A stretch of 27,863 bases of DNA from positions 1-27,863 of the IMG/VR virus record IMGVR_UViG_3300024255_000120; one strand, written 5' to 3'. The position numbers and the translations under genes were made by a program. Below the pieces are notes generated by a model. It did no database searches. It was not told the DNA's origin and saw only the letters and a list, made by a program, of their open reading frames with translations. Below, piece after piece: positions 4,758 to 13,600 of this stretch; the first letter of the stretch is position 1, and each line of letters starts with the position of its first letter. Origin of the DNA: a virus.

Positions 4758-5074
4758 TGTCAATAGCAGGATCCGGGATAAGTCGCCTAGGTGATTTCGA
4801 GAGTGGACATGGGTGTTGGTTCCCAGTACCCATTGTAAGTAGTGTAGGTACAGTATTAGTTAATAAGTTACCTGCGGCAAGTGTTGGTGATGTAACTTCA
4901 GCACATGTATGTCCAAAGAAATCTCCTCATATTGATCAGATTTCAAAAGGATCTCTAAAAATATTTGTGAATAAAAGATCAGTAGCACGTATCGGGGATC
5001 TTCTAAAAAGTCTTGGTCCTGGTGGTGTTGCTGTTATGGCATCAGGTTCTCATTCGGTATTGGCAGGTGGTTGA
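4757..5074 (+). CDS. PAAR-repeat spike-tip protein (105 aa)
   Basis: At 105 aa it is close in size to T4 gp5.4 (97 aa). PAAR features are clear: LPAASVGD (38-45) and RSVARIGD (74-81) are two PAAR repeats, and the end is Gly-rich (SGSHSVLAGG). His18, Cys20, His50, Cys52 and His58 are candidates for the zinc site that holds the conical tip together. PAAR proteins bind the beta-helical central spike and sharpen it for membrane piercing. Initiation is supported by AGGAGG at 4741-4746 and by the TAATG overlap with the upstream gene. A strong promoter for the next gene (5060-5088) overlaps its last codons. Confidence 0.85.
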   Translation: MSIAGSGISRLGDFESGHGCWFPVPIVSSVGTVLVNKLPAASVGDVTSAHVCPKKSPHIDQISKGSLKIFVNKRSVARIGDLLKSLGPGGVAVMASGSHSVLAGG

Positions 5075-5088
5075 TTTTGTGGTATAAT
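5060..5088 (+). promoter_or_regulatory. Strong sigma70 promoter with extended -10
   Basis: TTGGCA (5060-5065), a 17-nt spacer, and TATAAT (5083-5088) preceded by TGG, an extended -10. The -35 and spacing are identical to the promoter at 1431-1459. It predicts a start near 5095 and a 17-nt leader. The -35 lies inside the end of the PAAR gene. Confidence 0.8.
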
Positions 5089-5111
5089 AACTATAGTTCA
5101 CACTAAAACTC

Positions 5112-5258
5112 ATGGCAAATCGTCCAAGACTAGCTAGTAACGACACAATCGAATCACAACCCAAGAGAACCAGACAGGGTATGGGTAAGCACACGAAGTA
5201 TACTCCGACTTCACGTAACAAAGCAAAGAAGCGTTATCGGGGTCAAGGTCGGGGTTGA
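5112..5258 (+). CDS. Small, highly basic protein (48 aa)
   Basis: A 48-aa frame, MANRPRLASNDTIESQPKRT through to RYRGQGRG, with 14 Lys/Arg and only two acidic residues. Such composition suggests binding to nucleic acid or to an acidic protein surface; no fold or family is recognised. It has its own strong promoter and an intrinsic terminator 7 nt after its stop, so it is a self-contained unit set among late structural genes. It lacks an upstream Shine-Dalgarno sequence, like the early cluster genes, so it may be an early or middle gene. Confidence 0.7.
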   Translation: MANRPRLASNDTIESQPKRTRQGMGKHTKYTPTSRNKAKKRYRGQGRG

Positions 5259-5264
5259 TTTACT

Positions 5265-5286
5265 GGGGGTAATACCCCCTTTTTTT
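5265..5286 (+). terminator. Rho-independent terminator
   Basis: GGGGGT (5265-5270) pairs with ACCCCC (5274-5279) across AAT, followed by seven T (5280-5286). It ends the 48-aa gene unit. Confidence 0.9.
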
Positions 5287-5293
5287 AATAAAT

Positions 5294-5313
5294 TATAATA
5301 TAAACTACAGGAG
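5294..5313 (+). promoter_or_regulatory. -10 box and Shine-Dalgarno for the 42-aa gene
   Basis: TATAAT (5294-5299) overlaps a late-like TATAAACT (5299-5306). A clear ribosome site, AGGAG (5309-5313), lies 6 nt before the ATG at 5320. This is one of few good Shine-Dalgarno sequences in the window. Confidence 0.5.
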
Positions 5314-5319
5314 AATACA

Positions 5320-5448
5320 ATGGGTAACTCACCAACAGATAAAAGTAAAGATTTTATCAAAAGAGGTATGACATTAATCACTCAAGTTGAATCTGATAAA
5401 TTTTTAAAGAAGGTCAAAGAAGAGAAGCAGGAAAAGCCTACTAAATAA
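5320..5448 (+). CDS. Small charged protein (42 aa)
   Basis: A 42-aa frame, MGNSPTDKSKDFIKRGMTL then ITQVESDKFLKKVKEEKQEKPTK. It is Lys/Glu-rich with one probable amphipathic helix and no membrane segment. A well-placed AGGAG at 6-nt spacing makes translation likely. It sits just after a terminator and 18 nt before the GTG of gp25, so it may lead the baseplate transcript. No family is recognised. It could be an assembly factor or a leader peptide-like gene, but nothing shows this. Confidence 0.65.
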   Translation: MGNSPTDKSKDFIKRGMTLITQVESDKFLKKVKEEKQEKPTK

Positions 5449-5466
5449 AAATAAAAGTGTCCTGTT

Positions 5467-5862
5467 GTGCCAGATCTCGCTCCTTTTAAGGATTTAAAGG
5501 TTAATTTTAAACCACATCCGATTACTGGTGATTTGCAAGTATCCAAAGAGGATGCTGCCATTAAGCAGTCAATTGTTAACTTATTGATGACTGTTCCTGG
5601 TGAGCGTCCTTTTCAACCACAATTAGGATCTAGTTTATCAGAGTTGTTGTTTGAACCATTAGATTTTGGTGTAGCAGCACTTATCAAGAATGAGATCAAC
5701 GACACTATTCGTAATTATGAACCAAGAGTGAAGGTGGTTGGGTTGACAGTAGAACCCAACTTTAGTGATAATGCATTTGATGTGCATTTTGAATTTGAGA
5801 TTCGTGGTCGCGAAGACGTTACACCACTACAAATTAACTTCCTTCTGCAGAGAACTCAATAA
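5467..5862 (+). CDS. 25: Baseplate wedge subunit gp25
   Basis: At 131 aa it nearly equals T4 gp25 (132 aa). It carries the GPW/gp25 family landmarks: VPGERPFQPQLGSSL (43-57) and the EPR motif at 85-87 (NYEPRVKV), followed by paired strands ending in INFLLQ. In T4, gp25 sits with gp6 and gp53 in the core of each wedge and helps start sheath polymerisation; the same fold appears in type VI secretion TssE. The start is GTG at 5467, the only suitable start near the family's N-terminus. No good Shine-Dalgarno sequence is present. Its TAA overlaps the gp6 ATG (TAATG). Confidence 0.93.
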   Translation: MPDLAPFKDLKVNFKPHPITGDLQVSKEDAAIKQSIVNLLMTVPGERPFQPQLGSSLSELLFEPLDFGVAALIKNEINDTIRNYEPRVKVVGLTVEPNFSDNAFDVHFEFEIRGREDVTPLQINFLLQRTQ

Positions 5863-7658
5863 TGAAGTACGTTCAGGTTAGTAATTTAGATTTTACCGAT
5901 ATTAAAACAGAACTCAAAGATTACTTGAGGTCGAGGACAGATTTTACTGACTTTGATTTTGAAGGTTCTGTTTGGTCAAACCTATTAGATGTATTAGCAT
6001 ATAATACATATTACACTGCATTCAACACCAACATGGTGACGAATGAATTATTTCTTGAGTCTGCGACTTTAAGAGACAATGTTATTACACTGGCGAAGCA
6101 ATTAGGATATAAACCAAAGTCTGTTGTTGCTCCAGAAGCAAGTATTAATTTTAAAGTAACATTTCCTGGTACGGCACCTTCTACTATTATTCTCAAGAAG
6201 GGTACAGGATTCGTTACTACATTTGACGATCAATTGTATCGATATGTTGCAATTGATGATATTAAGGTGCCTGTGGAAAACAGAGAGGCATTCTTTAATA
6301 ATGTATCATTATTTGAAGGTAATTTAATTACTAACCAATTTGTAGTTGATACTTCATTATCAAAACAAAAATTTGTTCTATCAAATTCAAATACCGATAC
6401 GAGCACTATTAGAGTGAGAGTATTTGAATCTCCATCGTCATCATCATTTGTATATTATAATCAAATCGATACTATTATCGATATTACGTCTACAAATAAT
6501 ATCTTCTATGTTGATGAATCATTAGATGAGCAGTATCAGTTATTCTTTGGCGACAATGTTATTGGTAAGGCATTAGATAATGATCAGGTAGTTGATGTAT
6601 CATACTTAATTACGAATGGAGAAGCAACTAATGGTGCTTCACAGTTTACATTCGCCGGAACTTTACTTGATGAGAGTGATCAAGTATACCCTGTAGTGGT
6701 ATCTAATGTAGTAACTGTTTCTAATGCTTCTGGCGGAGCGGCTATTGAAACAATCGATAAGATCAAGTTTAATGCTCCAAAGCAGTATGCAACACAAAAT
6801 AGAGCGGTAACTGCTAAAGATTATGCAGCGATTGTAAGAAAGATCTACCCAGCAGTCTCTGATATCATTGTATATGGTGGAGAAGAAGAAAGATATCCTG
6901 AATATGGTACGGTAAAGATTATCATAAAACCAAATAGTGGTTCTTCTTTATCAACATTCACCAAACAGCAAATTATTGAAGGTCTTAAAGATTATTCTGT
7001 TGCATCTGTTACACCAAACATTTTAGATGCATCGGTTCTTTATATCGAGATCAATAGTTCGATATATTACAATACTAGAGAGACCACACAATTCCCGGAA
7101 GAAATTAAATCTAAAGTTATTAGTGCAGTAGATAATTACACTGATCTATCACAAACTGAACAATTCAATGGTAAGTTTAGATTTAGTAAGTATGTTGGAG
7201 TGATTGACGAATCTGATATGTCTATCAACTCAAATACTACAAGTATTATGATGCGTAAGGATTTTTATCCTTCGTTAAATTCTACTTATTTTTATGAGTT
7301 ATGTTTCCAAAATGCATTTAGAAAATCATGTGATGGACCTGTATTGCAAAGCACTGGATTTAAAGTCAGTGAATATCCCAATTACACTGTCTACTTTGAA
7401 GATAGGGAGGGAAAAATTGCCCTATATAGAATAGATCCTGCAACTGGTGAAAAAGTTGTGTTGAATGATTCTTTAGGAACCGTTGATTATGCAACAGGTG
7501 AAATTATGTTATATGATTTAACCATCATTCTCGGTAGTTTCTTCGACAACAGAATTCAAGTCAGGGTAGAACCTGCCAGTAACGATATTGTCGCAGAAAG
7601 AAGTCTATATTTAGATGTAGACATTTCTAATAGTAAGTTCACGGTATATCCAGAGTAA
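5862..7658 (+). CDS. 6: Baseplate wedge subunit gp6
   Basis: 598 aa against 660 in T4 gp6. The N-terminal region (FTDIKTELKDYLRSRTDFTDFDFEGSVW, then LDVLAYNTYYTAFNTNMV) is typical of cyanophage gp6. The middle block from about residue 306 (YATQNRAVTAKDYAAIVRKIYPAV) is the baseplate J/gp6-like core seen across contractile tails. gp6 dimers form the ring that links six wedges and change shape on contraction. The C-terminus is beta-rich (YTVYFEDREGKIALYRI...). It is coupled to gp25 by a TAATG overlap, and the gp7-like gene starts only 4 nt after its stop. Confidence 0.92.
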   Translation: MKYVQVSNLDFTDIKTELKDYLRSRTDFTDFDFEGSVWSNLLDVLAYNTYYTAFNTNMVTNELFLESATLRDNVITLAKQLGYKPKSVVAPEASINFKVTFPGTAPSTIILKKGTGFVTTFDDQLYRYVAIDDIKVPVENREAFFNNVSLFEGNLITNQFVVDTSLSKQKFVLSNSNTDTSTIRVRVFESPSSSSFVYYNQIDTIIDITSTNNIFYVDESLDEQYQLFFGDNVIGKALDNDQVVDVSYLITNGEATNGASQFTFAGTLLDESDQVYPVVVSNVVTVSNASGGAAIETIDKIKFNAPKQYATQNRAVTAKDYAAIVRKIYPAVSDIIVYGGEEERYPEYGTVKIIIKPNSGSSLSTFTKQQIIEGLKDYSVASVTPNILDASVLYIEINSSIYYNTRETTQFPEEIKSKVISAVDNYTDLSQTEQFNGKFRFSKYVGVIDESDMSINSNTTSIMMRKDFYPSLNSTYFYELCFQNAFRKSCDGPVLQSTGFKVSEYPNYTVYFEDREGKIALYRIDPATGEKVVLNDSLGTVDYATGEIMLYDLTIILGSFFDNRIQVRVEPASNDIVAERSLYLDVDISNSKFTVYPE

Positions 7659-7662
7659 CTAG

Positions 7663-10600
7663 ATGAATACACAGATCTCTTCACTCATCGAAGATCAACT
7701 TCCAGGGTTTATTGTATCAGAATATGAGAACTTTCAGAAAGTTCTTGAATCTTACTATGAAAATTTAGAGTCTACTGGAAATCCTTTAGATATTATTACA
7801 AATTTAACATCATACTATGATATTGATTTTTATGAGAAAAAGTTGTTGCAAGAGAGAACAACTCTTTCATCATCTTTAAATTCTACCGATACTACCATTA
7901 TTGTTGCGGATGCATCTTCATTCCCGTTAAAAAATGGTTATGTCAAAATTGATAACGAAATTTGTTTTTATAAAGAGAGAACATCAACAGAGTTGTTAGA
8001 AGTTTCCCGAGGAGTGAGTGGTACTACTCAACTCGGTGATTTGTATTCTAAATCAAAATTCGTTTCTTCAGATTCGACTACTCATGATAATGGCAGTAAT
8101 GTTGACAATTTAAGTCACCTGTTTTTATATGCTATTGTAAAGTCATTTGAAATTCAATATTTAGAATCTTTTCCAGAAGAATACATCAAAAAAGATGTAG
8201 ATAAGCGAATCCTTATCAAGAATATTTCTAATTTTTATAAAGTAAAAGGAACTGATAAATCTATTAGATTTCTTTTTAATACTATCATATCGGATAATGA
8301 CACCCCAACCACATATAACCCAAAAGATCAAACATTAAAGGCTTCAGTTTCTGATTGGGACTCTTCCTATGTAATTCAATGTAGGATTCTTTCAGGAAAT
8401 CCGGAATGGTTGATAGGACAAACTGTAGTGCAACAGTCTGATAATAATTCTAATGTGAATTATGCATCTGCTGTAATCGAAAATTTCTATACAGTAGATT
8501 CTAATAATGGAGATCAGTTATTTAATCTTATTGTCAATCCCCAATCAATCAATTCAGAATTTGTAATTCCTCAAAGAACGGTTCTTAATAGAATTATTGT
8601 GCCTGGGCAAACTACCGGTGATACTATTACTGTCGATTCTACATTTGGATGGGATGATAGTAATGGCGTCATTGTTATTAATGATGAGGTAATTTCATAT
8701 GAAGGTAAGAATGCACGACAATTTATAATCAAAAACCGAGGAACAATTAATAGAACTCATAATGTAGGAGATGAAGTTACTAATTACTCCACATTAAAAT
8801 CTGTTACCCCTAATGGTATTGTTTCTTTATTAGCATACGGAACTCTCAATACTTTACTTATTGACGATGCTCATCCATATGCATCAGTTAATGATCGTAT
8901 TCAAGTTTCAAATCCAGGGTTTGAATCTGCAAATCCACTTTTATTCAGTGATTCTGATAAGAACTATCGTTGGAAGGTTAATGTTACCGGAGACTCTCCA
9001 TCAGTTCCCCTAAACCCCAGTATAGGACAGGCTTTAGCGAAGGTACTTGCAGGAATCGGTTCAATTTATGAAGATAATGATTTATACTATTTTGCTACTT
9101 CTTCATACCCATCTACAAGAATTTTACCATCAGGGGTTACTGAAACTCTTTCAGATCCACAACTTCTTAAAATTATTCCAAAAGCGACAACTACTACATC
9201 AGAAATTTACAAAACTTCTCGAAGAGATATTGGTCTTTTTGTTGATGGTTCAATTGCATTTGGATTTAAAAACGAAGATTTAATTCAATATGGTCCTATC
9301 ACAGAATTTGTGGTTACTCGTAGAGGATCTGGGTATCAAAAACCTCCATTTATCTTAATTAATGGAGTATCTCATAAAGCAGATGCTATTTTAACTGGTG
9401 ATACTGTTTCTGATATTATCAGTACCGATAGTACTAATTACACATCTGCTCCTACAGTTGAGATTGTTAGTGGTAGAGATGCTGTTTTAGAACCTATCGT
9501 AACATCAGGAGAAATTACTAGTATTCGTATTGTAAATCCTGGAGAATATTATTCAGCATCCCCAGCAATTCTTATTAGTGATTTTTCTGGTAAAGGTAGA
9601 TTTGCTGAATATCATGCTGTTGTTTCTCCACAAGGCCAGATTACTAGTTTGGAAAAACTTTCTGGCGGTAAATTCTACACTCAAGAAAATGTAGTTGTTA
9701 CAGTAATTCCAGATGGATTTTCAAATTCTGCAGCTGCTAAAGCAAATATTCGCGAATGGGTAAAAAACAGACATTTTAACACTGTTGTTGATGACAATGG
9801 TGGTTTAGTTGTACCTGGATATAATAGAGATAAAAATTACTATGGTGTAATTTCTAATCCAAAAAGATTAAGATTACGATTAAATGATAACGTTGCTACT
9901 ACTACATTAGTAGAAACTACTGCAGCAAAGACTCACTCTCCTATTTTAGGTTATGCATATGATGGAAATCCTATCTATGGACCTTATGGTTATGAAAATC
10001 CATTAAATCCATCTTCCGATATCGCTAAAATGGAAAGTGGATATTCTATTAAATCATCTAGAGTAGGTGGTCCGATAGATGCCCCTTATGAAATGGGAAC
10101 ATTTGTGGATGACTATGAATGGTCACCAACAGTTGATACTGGAAAAACACGATTAGATGTTAACAACGGAAGATTTTGTGTAACACCAGAATTTCCTAGA
10201 GGAGTATATGCATATTTTCTAACAATTGATGCTACTGGCGTTCCGGTCTTTCCATACATCATTGGTGAAAATTATTACTCATTACCAGTAAAATCAAACT
10301 ATCAGTCTGATGTTACTCAAAATGCTATTCCAAAAGAAGCAAAGAGATTATTCATTACAGGAACCGAACAGAATGGTAAGTCAGAAATTGCAATCATTGA
10401 TTCTATTTCTAGAGGTTCTGTTTCCGGAGTTACTGTAGAAGATTCTCAACCAAATTTTTCGGTTGGTTCAAGAGTTTATGTAAATAATTCTGGTACTGGC
10501 GGCACTGGTGCTACAGGAAGAGTTTCTGCTACTTTTGGAAAACCAGTTACATCATTAGAATCAAGAGAGACTAAAGCATCAGTATTGATGTCAGCACAAC

Positions 10601-13600
10601 CATTCTACTCATTTTCTGGCGACACTATCACACAACCATCAACCGGTGCTACAGGAGAGTTGCTTCGAGATACCGTTGAAGAGACTACATTTGTATTGCG
10701 AGCAATTAATAATGCATTTGAATCTGGATCACCAATCGAATCTAGTTCGACAGTCTTGAATATACTATTGAATAGGAGTAGTACATATACAAAAGATGTC
10801 ACATTAGATTTAGTTCTTCTTGATGACCCATCTAACATAATTGCTAGTTCTTCAGTATTATCATCTACAATTGACCAAAATTCTGTAAGAGTAAAAGTAA
10901 TCAGTGGTAATTTTTCTGATTATCTGAATTATGACGAAGGAAAAACTATTTTAAAGAGTGGTGATTTAGCAAACACTGCCGGTTCAGGAATTGTTGCTAT
11001 TACTAACTTGAGTCAAGGAGTAGACATTACTTCAGTAAATGAATCTATTGCTATTGCAGAAACTGTAGGAGTACATGATTTTGCCGAAGGAGATGATGTC
11101 GATATTCAAATTGACCCTGATGAATCTGTCACCGAAACATTATACTATGTTGCAAAGAAAGATTATCAAGAAGTTGATCTTACTCCACAATCATTCCGAG
11201 GAAAAGTAAATGATACTGGGGTTGGGGATTCTACCATGGTTGGTCTTGGTAGAGACTATGCTGGTGGAGTTTATAACAATGTGGAGCTCATTTTCAGTAA
11301 TTTCACAAATGTTAGAGAAACTGTAGGATCTGCTGGAGATAGTGATAATGCGAGAGCAACAGTAACCGTAAATTCTACTAATTTTGATAATAGTGGTCAA
11401 ATTGAATCTATTGTAGTTACTGATGGTGGTTCTGGATACACTAGTGATGATATATTAACTATTAATCCATCTAGTATTTTAAAAGCAGATCCTACAATTT
11501 TTGATACTGATATTGATCCGACAATGGTTCAGTTGAATGCAGATAACATTGCATTATATGATGTTGGGTTCTTCCAAGTAGATAGTGCGGATAAAGCTGC
11601 AGTAATAGCATTCGTAGGTGCTGTAAATGATATTTTTATTGATAGCAATGGCGTTGAACATATCTACCTTGGAGAAGATACGGATAACGATTGGTTTGAA
11701 TATCGCACAACTGTTCCCGGAGAGTTAATCGATACTTCTGTTACTATTGATAGTGTAGTAGTTACTGCAAGCGGAACTACTTCTGGTCCTGGAGCACCTT
11801 TACCACAATTTAGATTTAATGTTGGCGGTGTAACAAATCCTGGATATGATATGCGAGTTGGGTCTACATTTACTGTAAACCCAATACCTGGTCATGTTAT
11901 TTGGATTGTTTCTGATTATTCAACTACGATTAGACAAGAAGATGGTGTTGCATTAGAGATAGCAACATATACTGCTGCAACAGGAGTAACTAATAATGGA
12001 TCTTCTAACGAGGCAGAAACTATTACGTTTGCTCCTCAAGCACCAGGCACATATTATTACGTTTGTATATCTCACCCAGAAATGGTCGGAGAACTTACTG
12101 TATACCCAGCACCAAGTACTGCTATTCCTCTAGTATCTGTCAATGCTGTTGGATTAGGATTACAGAGAACCGAAATTGTTTTAGATAAAACATTTTCTCT
12201 TTCCGAGAATGACTTGCTATCAGTAGGTAGTGAGATTGTTAGAGTAACGTCTGTAGATTCCAACACTAGACAAGTATCATTAGAAAGGGGTGTTGGTGGG
12301 ACTACTGCTGTAAATCATCTTCCTAATTCTACAGTAACTTCATATCAACCAAAATATAGATTTACTCCAGGAACCCAAATTATTGGTAATACTGTTAATG
12401 ATCCATATGTTGTTTCTTATAACGAAACTACACATAGATTAGTAGTTAATTATGGATTTGATGCTACTAACCCAAATAAAATAACAGTAGTTTCATCATT
12501 CCCAGATCAGAGTGTTCCTACAAAAATTGTATCAGTATCTAATGTTGATCCTTTAGATGATAGACTATTATTTTCTTTAGACAATACTGATTTCTTAACA
12601 AATCCTATTGTAGATATTCAAAAATATTACTTTTACAAATTTGACACTAGTCATCCTTCGATGTTGGGTTCGTATTTAGATATTTCTACTAGTTCAAATT
12701 ATAATGTATTCACCGAAGAAAAAGAAGTTGGGTTGGCAGAACCAGGAAATGCTGGATCATTTGTTAGGATCAGATTAGGATATGGCGCAAATATTGGAGA
12801 TATTAAAAGAAAAAATGTTAACTACACCACATATTACTACTTCCTTACTAATTCTTCCACAAATACTAATAGTTCTTTCTTAAGAGTTAAGGAAGATCCT
12901 CTTGCTGGTCGTAAAAGAGTTGTCTTTACAACTGATACCAAGTTTGTTTATAGTTTGGATGATGTACCTCAATATGATGGATCTGGAAATATTCAGTATA
13001 AAGGTAGATCTGTAGGCAAAATTGCTTCTATTGTATTAGATAATCTTGGAGAAAACTATAAATCTCTGCCTTCTGTAGAAGGTGTTGTTCCTGCGGCAGG
13101 ATATAAGGCTGATGTAAAAGCGGTTCGTGATGCATCATCCAATTCTATTACTAAAATAGATATTGATTTTGCGGGACAAAATTATTCTAAACCCAAAGCA
13201 TATGTTTCCGGCGACGGAACTGGATTAGAGTTAGCAGTCAAAATTGATAATGGTATTGTTACTGCAGTAGAAATTTTAAATCCTGGTAAGGATTATTATT
13301 CCACACCAAAAATTGATATTATTGAGACTGATAATAAACTATTCTTCGAGTCTAATGATATTGGAATTCCTCAAAGCATCCGATTTATTAATAATGGTAC
13401 TTTCTATTTCAAAGATGATTCTATTCAATCTTACTACGAAACCCCGCAAGTACTGACTTTATCTAATTTTGAATTAAATGCATTTGGTGATGGGGAGAGT
13501 ATTGAGCAAAAAATAAATGGAGTTGTATTTGCTTCTGGTAAAGTTGCATCCAATGGATGGAATAAAGGATCTAATATTTTACGTTTAGTTAATATCAGTG

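Noticed and set aside
9047-9283. 78-aa open frame on the + strand inside the gp7-like gene
   Set aside because: Out-of-frame Leu/His-rich shadow within a long continuous coding frame, with no start signals.
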